Origin: Bacteroidetes bacterium 43-16
Lineage (GTDB): Bacteria > Bacteroidota > Bacteroidia > Chitinophagales > Chitinophagaceae
Assembly (NCBI GenBank): GCA_001897525.1
Contig: MKTB01000003.1
Coordinates: forward strand, 372,001 to 436,000
Reading direction: 5' to 3'
DNA: 64,000 nucleotides
Below are positions 33,620 through 41,100 of this stretch, in pieces; positions within the stretch are counted from its first letter, which is position 1; every line of letters starts with the position of its first letter. The position numbers and the translations under genes are program-made. Below the pieces are notes generated by a model, which was not told the DNA's origin, made no database searches, and saw only the letters and a list, made by a program, of their open reading frames with translations.

Positions 33620-34165
33620 ATGCTGTACATCAAAGCGCTGCATATCATTTTTATCGTGACCTGGTTTGCGGGCCTGTTTTACATGCCCAGGTTATTTATT
33701 TATAATACGGAAGCACAAAACAATCCGTCCGCAGAGGCCAAAGCCGCATTGACGCAACAATTTACGGTGATGATGCAACGCCTTTGGAGGGGTATTACCA
33801 TACCATCTGCCCTGCTCACTTTGATATTTGGTCCGCTGACCTTATATCTCTACGGTTACTTGCATCATATGCCGGCCTGGTTATGGATCAAGCTGGGATT
33901 CGTTTTCGGCCTGTATCTCTACTTCATCTGGCTGCATAAAATATTTAAGCAGCAGGTAAAGGGTATATTTAAATATACTTCGACACAATTGCGCATCATT
34001 AATGAGATCGCGACCATATTTCTAATCGCCATTGTATTCCTGGTATCTGTGAGAGATGGCATGAGCCTGGTCTACGGATTACTGGGCCTGCTGGGCTTCA
34101 TCTTTATATTGATGAGTGCTGTACGGATCTATAAAACCATAAGAACAAAAAAAGAAAATCAATAA
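33620..34165 (+). CDS. hemJ: Protoporphyrinogen IX oxidase HemJ-like membrane protein
   Basis: Oxidises protoporphyrinogen IX to protoporphyrin IX in haem synthesis. 181 residues with about five membrane helices. KALHIIFIVTWFAGLFYMPRLFIY (cited as KALHIIFIVTWFAGL and YMPRLFIY) carries the conserved His8 and the Phe/Tyr-Met-Pro-Arg-Leu-Phe signature of the UPF0093/HemJ family. MMQRLWRGITIPSALLTLIFG and the LRIINEIATIFLIAIVFLVS helix also match. The 9-bp gap from the glycosyltransferase and 2-bp gap to the next small gene show an operon. No other hem genes are in the window. Confidence 0.88.
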   Translation: MLYIKALHIIFIVTWFAGLFYMPRLFIYNTEAQNNPSAEAKAALTQQFTVMMQRLWRGITIPSALLTLIFGPLTLYLYGYLHHMPAWLWIKLGFVFGLYLYFIWLHKIFKQQVKGIFKYTSTQLRIINEIATIFLIAIVFLVSVRDGMSLVYGLLGLLGFIFILMSAVRIYKTIRTKKENQ

Positions 34166-34167
34166 AT

Positions 34168-34389
34168 ATGCAAGAGTTAGTAAAAGAATTAATGGAAAAG
34201 GCCAATCTGGACGAAAGCCAGGCTACTAAAGCATCTGAAGTAGCTTTAGCTTTCTTAAAATCAAAAGTACCGCCTGCGTTCCAGGATAAGATGGACGATA
34301 TCCTTGCGGGCAACTTTGATATGAGTTCCTTAATGGGCATGATCGGCAACCCGATGGATATGCTGAAAGGTATGTTCGGAAAAAAATAA
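34168..34389 (+). CDS. Small Met-rich hypothetical protein
   Basis: A 73-residue protein following hemJ by 2 bp. Two predicted amphipathic helices (MQELVKELMEKANLDESQATKASEVALAFLKSKVP, cited in parts: LVKELMEKANL, EVALAFLKSKVP) are followed by a tail rich in Met and Gly (MSSLMGMIGNPMDMLKGMFGKK). The arrangement recalls small DUF2267/DUF2780-like helical proteins, a weak resemblance only. No signal peptide or membrane helix. The operon position and the following terminator support a real gene. Function unknown; a HemJ accessory role is only a guess. Confidence 0.75.
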   Translation: MQELVKELMEKANLDESQATKASEVALAFLKSKVPPAFQDKMDDILAGNFDMSSLMGMIGNPMDMLKGMFGKK

Positions 34390-34412
34390 ATTACAGGATA
34401 GGTTTATCCGAG

Positions 34413-34447
34413 AAGCAGCTCTGGTATTATATCTTAGCTGCTTTTTT
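34413..34447 (+). terminator. Terminator of the asnS-GT2-hemJ operon
   Basis: 8-bp stem AAGCAGCT (34413-34420) with 34436-34443, then a T run. It overlaps a possible GTG start at 34448 of the next gene, favouring its ATG at 34466. Confidence 0.75.
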
Positions 34448-34465
34448 GTGAATAAAAACACGCTT

Positions 34466-34861
34466 ATGAAGTCCTCTTTGATCTATTTAGCCAAGGTTTT
34501 CTTTACTGTGATTATTATAACGCCCGTTTATCACTGGCTTTTTGATGGCATTTTGTTTAATGATCCGTTTAGTCTTTCCCGCTTCTATTCCATGGGTATG
34601 TTAGAAGAGTTTAACCGGTGGACACTATTGCTCATCCCGGTGTTTCTCATTATTGGCTGCACAGAGTACTTTTTAAACAAAAACAGCATCCCGGTAAGAG
34701 AGCGTAATTATACCCTGAGTATGATCGCAGTTGTAAGTATCGCTATCATTTCTTATTTATGGGGAATGGATTTTGATGCACCTTCAGCATGGAGTGTCCT
34801 TCTTCCTTTTAATTATACTATTATCTGCCTGCTCGCCATTTGGCTGTCTAAGAGAAGGTAA
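34466..34861 (+). CDS. Small integral membrane protein, unknown function
   Basis: 131 residues from MKSSLIYLAK with four hydrophobic segments (about 5-25, 47-65, 85-105, 110-128) separated by short polar loops; no cysteine cluster or recognisable motif. An in-frame GTG at 34448 lies in the terminator tail of the preceding operon and is not used. It converges on the di-heme oxidoreductase gene with two bases between stop codons, so no terminator fits between them. Confidence 0.7.
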   Translation: MKSSLIYLAKVFFTVIIITPVYHWLFDGILFNDPFSLSRFYSMGMLEEFNRWTLLLIPVFLIIGCTEYFLNKNSIPVRERNYTLSMIAVVSIAIISYLWGMDFDAPSAWSVLLPFNYTIICLLAIWLSKRR

Positions 34862-34863
34862 TA

Positions 34864-36243
34864 TCAGAGGGAGCTCAGGAAACGCAATAAGGCTTTGCGC
34901 TCGTCTTTACTTAAAGCGGCAAATGCATTCCTGGAGCGTTCTGCTTCTCCGCCATGCCAGAGTATGGCTTCTTCAATAGTGCGTGCACGACCGTCGTGTA
35001 AGTAAAAAGCAGATATCCCGTTCACGCGGGAGAGCAAGCCCAGGCCCCATAGTGCCGGGGTTTTCCATTCTGTACCACTGGCTTTAAAGTCTGCACGGCC
35101 ATCTGCCAGGTCCGGACCCATATCATGCAGCAAGAGGTCGGTAAAGGGCTGGATACGTTGGTTGGATATAGATGCCAGGCGCACATCTACACCTGTTTTG
35201 AGTAAAGGTGTATGGCATCCGGAACAATTGATCTGTTTAAATAATTTTTCTCCCTGTATGACCTGTGCATCTTCCACGTCTCTTCTTGCCGGAACGGCTA
35301 AAGACTGGATGTAAAATACTGTAGCCATCAGCATACTGTCTGTAATCTCGGGTTGCCCCATGATGCCGTCATGTTGCGGTTGTCCCCAAACGCTTTCTTT
35401 AGGAAAAACGGAGGTCGTGATCCCCATATCCTGTTGATAAGCGCTGGCCACCTGCATCAGGAGGTTAGGGTTATTGGCTTTCTGGCCAAACCGGCCTAGT
35501 TCCACTTTCCCGGTAAATGCATTCCACACATAGTTTGGACGACCACTGATACCGTCCCCGTTACGATCGGTCTCATCTGCCAGTGCCAGGATGGTCTGCT
35601 CCGGGATGAGCTCTAAAAGGCCCAGACCAAATATAGGAGGTCCTAAGCGGACGGATATCTGGTGGTTGCCTGGTAGTGCCGTGTATGCATTGATAATTGA
35701 GTAAGCGGGATTTCTTAAAGTAACTTTTGTGCCATCGGGATAAGTAAATACCTTATCCTGGTAAGCAATGGACAGTTTACCTTCGGGTATTTTCCCGGAA
35801 ACGCCTTTGTCCTGCAACTGTGTACCGAAGCCCGGTATATCCAGCGGAGCACCGTGCAAGCCTTCTCCCGGTAGGCTCAGGCGGGTAAGCAATCCTGAAT
35901 TGATCAGGCCGGAAGTGGGAATACCTTTGCCGTCGCCGACATGGCAGCTGACACAGGAAACATTATTGTATAACACCCCGAGTCCGCCAAAGTGTGGCGC
36001 AGGGGCTGTAATAAAAGTCTGGCTGAACATCTTATCTCCTACCCCGTGGATATAGCTATCCCATTGAGAGAGGCCGGGAACGGATGCGCCAAAGGCTTTA
36101 CCATTAGACAGAAAAACGGTAGCAGCACCGCCGGAAAGGCGTGTATCATAGTTTTCCTCTTCAAAATCAACAGTGACCTTGTTACATAATATACCTGTAC
36201 ATACGAGCAGGCCTATAAAGGAAATAACAATTAGCTTCTTCAT
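34864..36243 (-). CDS. Di-heme c-type oxidoreductase (DHOR / DUF1111, thiol oxidoreductase-like)
   Basis: A periplasmic electron-transfer protein, last gene of a four-gene operon. From MKKLIVISF it has 459 residues with a signal peptide (possibly a lipobox, TGILC). Two c-type heme sites are seen: CVSCH and, 239 residues later, CSGCH. In between are the family features GHPL-like SLPGEGLHGAPLDIPGFG, the Ca-binding-like DRNGDGISG, and GRFGQKANNPNLLMQ; the C-terminus has FYLHDGRARTIEEAILWHGGEA. DHOR proteins are annotated as thiol oxidoreductases or putative peroxidases without firm biochemistry. They recur beside imelysin genes, as here (38 bp downstream of one). An in-frame Met at 36252 is possible. 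Confidence 0.92.
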   Translation of the reverse strand: MKKLIVISFIGLLVCTGILCNKVTVDFEEENYDTRLSGGAATVFLSNGKAFGASVPGLSQWDSYIHGVGDKMFSQTFITAPAPHFGGLGVLYNNVSCVSCHVGDGKGIPTSGLINSGLLTRLSLPGEGLHGAPLDIPGFGTQLQDKGVSGKIPEGKLSIAYQDKVFTYPDGTKVTLRNPAYSIINAYTALPGNHQISVRLGPPIFGLGLLELIPEQTILALADETDRNGDGISGRPNYVWNAFTGKVELGRFGQKANNPNLLMQVASAYQQDMGITTSVFPKESVWGQPQHDGIMGQPEITDSMLMATVFYIQSLAVPARRDVEDAQVIQGEKLFKQINCSGCHTPLLKTGVDVRLASISNQRIQPFTDLLLHDMGPDLADGRADFKASGTEWKTPALWGLGLLSRVNGISAFYLHDGRARTIEEAILWHGGEAERSRNAFAALSKDERKALLRFLSSL

Positions 36244-36290
36244 GACACACAAACAGTGATACTGCTACCGGGTTTCTTAATTAATTATTT

Positions 36291-37400
36291 TTAGTCTTTA
36301 ACGTATTGCCGGATATAAGGAACCAGTTTATCTCCAATGGTAGATTGCAGGCTGCCTAATGCATCCAATACAGTTTGTACCTGGTTTCTTTGGTTGTATA
36401 CTGCTTCTTCAAAAGTCACGGTAAAGCCATCAAAGGTACCGATAGCGGCATCAAATTTTTGCCTGATCTCTACGTCCAATGCAGCATTGTTGGCTTTTAC
36501 CAGGTCGCTTAAGCTCTTACCAGTCTTGCCGTCAAAAGAACAAGTGTACACATTTCTTGCACCGATGATGTTATTCTTGAAATCAGCAATTGAGTTATGA
36601 GAATATGGAGATTCAGAAATAGTACTGTCCGGGGCCGGGTCAAACGGATCTACCATTTTACCTTCGCCTACTTCACTGCATATGTCAATCAGGGCATTGG
36701 CAATCGCTTCTATGGATTCTCTCTTGCTCCTGTAGTCTTCGTTGGTTGCACCAGGGTTTTTAATGATATCGCTATAGTTAATCGTTCCCGGTAACCAGCT
36801 TGATTTCAATGCGGCTACGTTGTTATGCACATCTGCTGCCAGGGCAATCATGTATTCTTTTTCACGACTGGTATAGGAAGCCGCAGTACGGTTACCTCCA
36901 AGTCCCCACAATAAATATTCTAAGGGGTGGAAGCCACGCAAAGTCAGCTCAGAGGCATTTTCCGGGTCATCCAGGCCGGCCAGGAAATCTACCGTTAAAG
37001 GTGTGGTACCGCTTAAAAGGTCGTTCATCGCATTATGATCAGTAGGCCATGTATCCATGTAGGGATCGTAGTTCAAATAGTCCACAGGCCCGATCAGGAA
37101 TCCTTCAGATTGTTCCCAGATCACACGTACGGCTTTCCAGGCATCTTTTGCTTTTGCCAGGTTAGCTTCTGTAGGATCATTCGCCAGGTTTTGCACCGCC
37201 ACTTTCAATTCAGCTGCCAGCGATTCAAATTTAGCATATAAAGGGTTCGCTACTACATCTACGAAATCGTTGATCACTGCGGTTTCCAGCTCTGTAAAGC
37301 TTTGCGGCTCCTCTGTCTCTTTCTTTTTACAGGCTGAGATAAATACCACTCCGGAAAGTGCCGTAAGACCTATTACTCTTGATAAACTTTTTAGGTTCAT
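36291..37400 (-). CDS. Imelysin (peptidase M75-like, iron-regulated) lipoprotein
   Basis: A 369-residue lipid-anchored periplasmic protein (lipobox ISAC, Cys24, followed by KKKETEE). The helical imelysin fold is recognised by VWEQSEGF-type helix (here RVIWEQSEGFLIGPV), DTWPTD, and the GxHxxE motif in LRGFHPLEYLLWG. This motif is conserved in IrpA/ICMP/EfeO relatives linked to iron or haem binding; peptidase activity is doubtful in the family. ARNVYTCSFDGKTGKSLSDLV marks the second half. Third gene of the operon: 33 bp after the Rieske gene and about 47 bp before the di-heme gene. Confidence 0.93.
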   Translation of the reverse strand: MNLKSLSRVIGLTALSGVVFISACKKKETEEPQSFTELETAVINDFVDVVANPLYAKFESLAAELKVAVQNLANDPTEANLAKAKDAWKAVRVIWEQSEGFLIGPVDYLNYDPYMDTWPTDHNAMNDLLSGTTPLTVDFLAGLDDPENASELTLRGFHPLEYLLWGLGGNRTAASYTSREKEYMIALAADVHNNVAALKSSWLPGTINYSDIIKNPGATNEDYRSKRESIEAIANALIDICSEVGEGKMVDPFDPAPDSTISESPYSHNSIADFKNNIIGARNVYTCSFDGKTGKSLSDLVKANNAALDVEIRQKFDAAIGTFDGFTVTFEEAVYNQRNQVQTVLDALGSLQSTIGDKLVPYIRQYVKD

Positions 37401-37433
37401 AGAATTTGATTTATATAATTATTGAATGAAAAA

Positions 37434-37877
37434 TCAAGCTTTAAATGCCCCGGTCTGGATACTGATATGGTCTGCTTCCATTTTCAAAGGCAGTTCAAAC
37501 AAAGGTGCTGTAGAAGGCCCTTTCAGCAGGGAGCCGTTTTTGGCAAACCTGCTGCCATGCAGGGTGCAGATATAGCCGCTACCTGCTTTGGTCAAAGGTT
37601 GATTGGCATGGGGGCACATCAGTACCAGGGCCAGGAAACCACCTTCTTCCTTTTTTTGTACGCCTATTTCAAAGGGGAAATCCTTCACCCGGATCATCAG
37701 GAAGCCTGTTTTTTCCAGCTGGTTTAAGGGCACATTTACCCAACCGGCCTCCTGGTTTAATTTTAAAACAGACAGGCCCCCGGCGCAGGACTGCAGCAGG
37801 TAGGAATTAAGCACCAGGCCTAAACCGATACCCGCACATGCTTTTCCAGAACACTTTAAAAAATCCCTCCTATCCAT
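37434..37877 (-). CDS. Rieske [2Fe-2S] protein with Tat/lipobox N-terminus
   Basis: A 147-residue exported electron carrier. The N-terminus MDRRDFLKCSG is a twin-arginine motif and the hydrophobic stretch ends LLQSC31, a lipobox, so it is probably a Tat-exported lipoprotein. Cluster ligands are C88-P-H90 (MCPHANQPL) and C104-T-L-H107 (YICTLHGSRF), the CxH...CxxH pattern of Rieske domains. The FxLxxPL-like strand (APLFELPLKMEADHI) follows. There is no quinol-oxidase partner (cytochrome b) nearby. It is 11 bp downstream of the porin gene, second in the operon, and could pass electrons to or from the di-heme protein. Confidence 0.92.
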   Translation of the reverse strand: MDRRDFLKCSGKACAGIGLGLVLNSYLLQSCAGGLSVLKLNQEAGWVNVPLNQLEKTGFLMIRVKDFPFEIGVQKKEEGGFLALVLMCPHANQPLTKAGSGYICTLHGSRFAKNGSLLKGPSTAPLFELPLKMEADHISIQTGAFKA

Positions 37878-37888
37878 AACACTTTATT

Positions 37889-39172
37889 TTAAAACGCATA
37901 ACCCAGGCTGAGCGAAACGGTATAGTTCTGCTCAGGATAAGATCTCATTACCGGCGGCGGATTGATCAGCAAATTTTTATTAAAAGCCCCGGTGCTGGTG
38001 TACCTCACATCTGCTTTGACAGCAACATTGGGAGTCGGGAAAAAGGCCAGGCCGCCAATGGCATGATGCTGGTCTAAGGTCCCGTCTATAATTGCATTTC
38101 CGGGGATGCGGGCATTCAGGTTCAATCTTTCATAGCGGACAAATCCTACTAATGAAAGTTCCTTGTCCAGGCGCTGTGACCTGTTGTATAGTACATCGTA
38201 GCTCAACTCACCATATACGCCATACATCTGTTCGGGTGTATTATTGGCAAAGGTGGTATTGATCTGCCTTGCCGCGCTGTTATTGATGATGATCCCTAAA
38301 GCTTTCGCAGAAAATCCGCTATTGCTATATTGTATATTGGCCTCTCCCATGGTCACCGGCATAGCAAATGCCCCATGTTCTATGCCTAAACTATCTGAAG
38401 TGTATGGGCTCATACCATTGGCCCCGCCATAATAGCCGGAAACCTGGAATTGAAAGTCACCCGCATAAGCTCTTAATGAAGCGGTAACCGCCATGCTGTT
38501 TGCATTAATGGATTGCCCGCCTGCACTGCCTGCGCCTATGCCCCGTCCATGTTGCATCTGGGAGGCATCCAGCCCGTTCATGATAGCAATGGAGTAAGCG
38601 ATAGGCCAGCGGCTCAGTTGGCCGTAGTACCCGACCCCCAGCTCTCTCCAGGTGGTAGGAATCACCAGTTGCTCCACTATGGGTCTTTCGGAACTCAAAA
38701 AGTTGATGGGTAAATGGGCTTCATTGGTAATCCCGATCCTGGGTGTAATGAGGCCTGCGATTACATATTGGCGCGGGTTAATATTATAACGAAGAAAAGC
38801 CTGCTCCATGCCCACTTCTCCGCGGGCAGCACCGGCCTCTATACGGGCATCGGAAACTTCCAGTTCTGAGAAAAAGGAGAAGCGGCTGCTGAACTGGTGT
38901 CCTACAAAAAGAACGACCCGGTCCAGGTTGGCCCTGGATTGCTTATAAGCCACATCTCTACGGAAAGACATTTCACCATAACCGGAAATTACGGTAGCAT
39001 GGTCTTCTGCATTACCCCCTGTAAGCAGGTCTTCCCCTGAATTGGCTATCATTTTTTGTGCAGGCGTAAGTCCTGCCTGCCACTTTTCTTTTTTATCTGT
39101 GTCTGTATCTTGTGCAGAAAGCTCTAAGGTGCTTATAAAGCAGATTAAAGCGAGTAAACATTTTCTATACAT
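37889..39172 (-). CDS. Outer membrane porin-like beta-barrel protein
   Basis: A 427-residue protein, first of the operon. A signal peptide ending LELSAQ is followed by a beta-barrel with alternating strands: ATVISGYGEMSFRRDV, RVVLFVGHQFSSRFSFFSELEVSDA, GMEQAFLRYNINPRQYVIAGLITPRIG, ELGVGYYGQLSRWPIAYSIAIMNG, FQFQVSGYYGG, GVYGELSYDVLY, SLVGFVRYERLNL, VAVKADVRYTST and YTVSLSLGYAF (final Phe). It resembles the phosphate-porin (OprO/P) type barrel predictions of Bacteroidota. Its place ahead of Rieske, imelysin and di-heme genes suggests uptake of a substrate (possibly iron-bearing) for that periplasmic module; the substrate is inferred, not shown. Confidence 0.85.
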   Translation of the reverse strand: MYRKCLLALICFISTLELSAQDTDTDKKEKWQAGLTPAQKMIANSGEDLLTGGNAEDHATVISGYGEMSFRRDVAYKQSRANLDRVVLFVGHQFSSRFSFFSELEVSDARIEAGAARGEVGMEQAFLRYNINPRQYVIAGLITPRIGITNEAHLPINFLSSERPIVEQLVIPTTWRELGVGYYGQLSRWPIAYSIAIMNGLDASQMQHGRGIGAGSAGGQSINANSMAVTASLRAYAGDFQFQVSGYYGGANGMSPYTSDSLGIEHGAFAMPVTMGEANIQYSNSGFSAKALGIIINNSAARQINTTFANNTPEQMYGVYGELSYDVLYNRSQRLDKELSLVGFVRYERLNLNARIPGNAIIDGTLDQHHAIGGLAFFPTPNVAVKADVRYTSTGAFNKNLLINPPPVMRSYPEQNYTVSLSLGYAF

Positions 39173-39206
39173 CTTACCCGGTTAATTGTCGCTTTTATCT
39201 TTTGCG

Positions 39207-39214
39207 CAAAGGTG
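39207..39214 (-). promoter_or_regulatory. Probable -7 box of the porin-Rieske-imelysin-DHOR operon
   Basis: Minus-strand CACCTTTG (one mismatch to TAnnTTTG), 34 bp before the porin ATG. Confidence 0.45.
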
Positions 39215-39240
39215 ATGTAATTATTGATGCACATCTTCAC

Positions 39241-39270
39241 TTGTAAAAAAATTTACAATTGGCTTACAAT
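39241..39270. promoter_or_regulatory. Candidate operator upstream of the redox/imelysin operon
   Basis: Perfect inverted repeat TTGTAAA-AAAA-TTTACAA (39241-39258). Its right half recurs as a direct TTACAAT repeat 11 bp on (39253-39259 and 39264-39270). It lies about 27 bp upstream of the -7 box, in the -33 region, where a regulator could act. No known regulator is identified. Confidence 0.5.
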
Positions 39271-39283
39271 CTCAAATAGTGCC

Positions 39284-39333
39284 ATAAAAAAAAGCCCGAC
39301 CTTTAGTTTGGGAACAAACCAAGGTGAGCTTTT
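39284..39333 (-). terminator. Terminator of the hypothetical gene at 39.4-39.75 kb
   Basis: Interrupted stem: AAAAGC/GCTTTT outer, ACCTT/AAGGT and GTTTG/CAAAC inner, with an eight-A run at its left that is a T tract on the minus strand. Confidence 0.75.
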
Positions 39334-39378
39334 AAACAAGTATGAAACAATCTTTAGATCAATTTTTACCGGAGACGT

Positions 39379-39750
39379 TTAATTGTAGAAATACTTAGTA
39401 AATGGTAAAATATCATGTTTACTAATATTCAGTATCCGTTCTCCTTTATTTAAGCCGAGTTCTGCTGCGGCTTCTTCATTACTGGGATAGTCGTATTCTA
39501 TCTTTCCTACGAATGTCCCCCTTTTCCTGAGTGTTACGCTATAGTACACTGCTTTGGGCTCGATGTTTTTCATCATTTTTCTACCCTCAGCATCTTCTAT
39601 CAACACTTCAAGATAGATATCATTGGCCGATGGTTCAAAAACAGTCTGGATATACCTGTAGGTACAAGTACGTTTCTGATTCAAAAAGCCCCCCTTACTG
39701 CTGCGGACCCGTTTAAGGATGCCCGCAACTATTCCATTAAAAAAATGCAC
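39379..39750 (-). CDS. Hypothetical protein
   Basis: Up to 123 residues, no family recognised. The C-terminal two thirds look like a small alpha/beta domain (VFEPSANDIYLEVLIEDAEG, AVYYSVTLRKRGTFVGKIEYDYPSNEEAAAELGL). The first 30 residues are basic with a short hydrophobic patch and may be partly non-coding; the start is uncertain. A well-formed terminator downstream supports a genuine transcript. No signal peptide and no membrane helix. No promoter box was found. Confidence 0.55.
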   Translation of the reverse strand: MHFFNGIVAGILKRVRSSKGGFLNQKRTCTYRYIQTVFEPSANDIYLEVLIEDAEGRKMMKNIEPKAVYYSVTLRKRGTFVGKIEYDYPSNEEAAAELGLNKGERILNISKHDILPFTKYFYN

Positions 39751-40052
39751 CTTTATGTTACAATTATCAAGTTGTGTGAATTGAAACTGAATTAATTTTC
39801 TGCCTTTACAGCAAAGAGAGAACTCGTGGCTGCAACAGCGTATTCTTTAAGGTGAGAGAATTCCAGGTTTTTAAGGTGTTATGGTATTGGTTTTTAAATT
39901 AGTAAAGCATAAATTTATTAAACTTTGGTTAAAATTCAAAACCTTTGCAAAGCTATGACAAAAACATAAAAAAAATACCATGTAGCTAATGTTCTACTTA
40001 TCTGCTTACAAGGTAAATCCGGTATGATTTATCCATTGCCCCGGGCCGGAAC
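39751..40052. other. Gene-free interval between hypothetical gene and moxR
   Basis: 302 bp, AT-rich, no open frame with protein-like composition and no terminator hairpin. One plus-strand promoter-like AACCTTTG (one mismatch, about 39941-39948) lacks an obvious gene behind it. Confidence 0.45.
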
Positions 40053-41027
40053 TCAGGTAGTGCTGCTGAGCTGTTTAATGATACTTTCCACGGTTACGGC
40101 ATCTGTTGCTGCCTTGTAGTTAATGACGATTCTATGTCTTAATACGGCATTGGCAATCGCGTTTACGTCTTCAATGTCCGGGGAGAATTTACCGTGTAAT
40201 ACGGCATGGCATTTTGCCGCCAGGATCAGGTTTTGAGAGGCACGCGGGCCTGCTCCCCAAGCCAGGTATTTATTGGCCAGCTCATTCTCAACAACATTCG
40301 GGCGGGTACTTTGCACCAGCTTTACGGCATAGTGCAACACATTTTCCGGTACGGGCACTTTGCGGATCAATTGCTGGAAAAACATGATCTCTTCCCCGTT
40401 CAATACTTTAGGAACGGCTTCCACCGTGTTCCCGGTAGTTTGTTTCACGATCATTACCTCTTCTTCGAAGCTGGGATAGTCCACTTTTATCAGGAACATA
40501 AAACGGTCGAGCTGGGCTTCCGGCAAAGGGTAAGTACCTTCCTGCTCTATCGGGTTCTGGGTAGCTAATACAAAGAACGGTTTAGGCAGGTTGTAGATAT
40601 CCCCGGAAACGGTAACACTGCGCTCCTGCATGGCTTCCAATAAGGCCGCCTGGGTTTTGGGAGGGGTACGGTTGATCTCATCTGCCAGGATGATATTGGC
40701 AAATACGGGTCCTTTTATAAATTTAAAATGACGGTTTTCATCTAAGATCTCTGCACCGGTAATATCGCCGGGCATCAGATCGGGCGTGAACTGTATGCGT
40801 TTAAAGCTTAAGTCCATTGCATCTGCTACGGTCTTTACCAATAAGGTTTTCGCCAGGCCGGGAACGCCTACGAGCAGGCTATGCCCGTTACACAGGATGG
40901 CCATGATCAATTCGCTGACCACATCGTCTTGTCCTACTACTACTTTTGCAATAGCCGCCCTGAGCGCCTGATACTTTTGTTGTAAATGCTTAATCGCTTC
41001 TACATCAGATGAAAATTGTGTTTCCAT
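40053..41027 (-). CDS. MoxR-family AAA+ ATPase
   Basis: A 324-residue chaperone-like ATPase that helps assemble or activate partner complexes, often VWA/DUF58 proteins. Walker A is LLVGVPGLAKTLLVKTVADAM, Walker B IILADEINRTPPKTQAALLEAMQE, sensor 1 PFFVLATQNPIEQEGTYPLPEAQLDRF, and the lid domain ends with RHRIVINYKA. These are canonical MoxR features. The usual DUF58, VWA and BatA-like genes are not adjacent: a hypothetical gene follows and a 2OG oxygenase gene precedes, so it is an orphan copy here. The ATG lies only 4 nt behind a -7 box. Confidence 0.95.
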   Translation of the reverse strand: METQFSSDVEAIKHLQQKYQALRAAIAKVVVGQDDVVSELIMAILCNGHSLLVGVPGLAKTLLVKTVADAMDLSFKRIQFTPDLMPGDITGAEILDENRHFKFIKGPVFANIILADEINRTPPKTQAALLEAMQERSVTVSGDIYNLPKPFFVLATQNPIEQEGTYPLPEAQLDRFMFLIKVDYPSFEEEVMIVKQTTGNTVEAVPKVLNGEEIMFFQQLIRKVPVPENVLHYAVKLVQSTRPNVVENELANKYLAWGAGPRASQNLILAAKCHAVLHGKFSPDIEDVNAIANAVLRHRIVINYKAATDAVTVESIIKQLSSTT

Positions 41028-41031
41028 TGTT

Positions 41032-41039
41032 CAAATATA
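41032..41039 (-). promoter_or_regulatory. -7 box of moxR, 4 nt from the ATG
   Basis: Minus-strand TATATTTG followed by AACA and ATG. Transcription is expected to start at or within the first codon. Confidence 0.5.
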
Positions 41040-41100
41040 ACTGGAAAAAGTTTAAAACTTGTTTAATTTAATAAGGATTTCCAAGGCATTCTTCAAGCCT

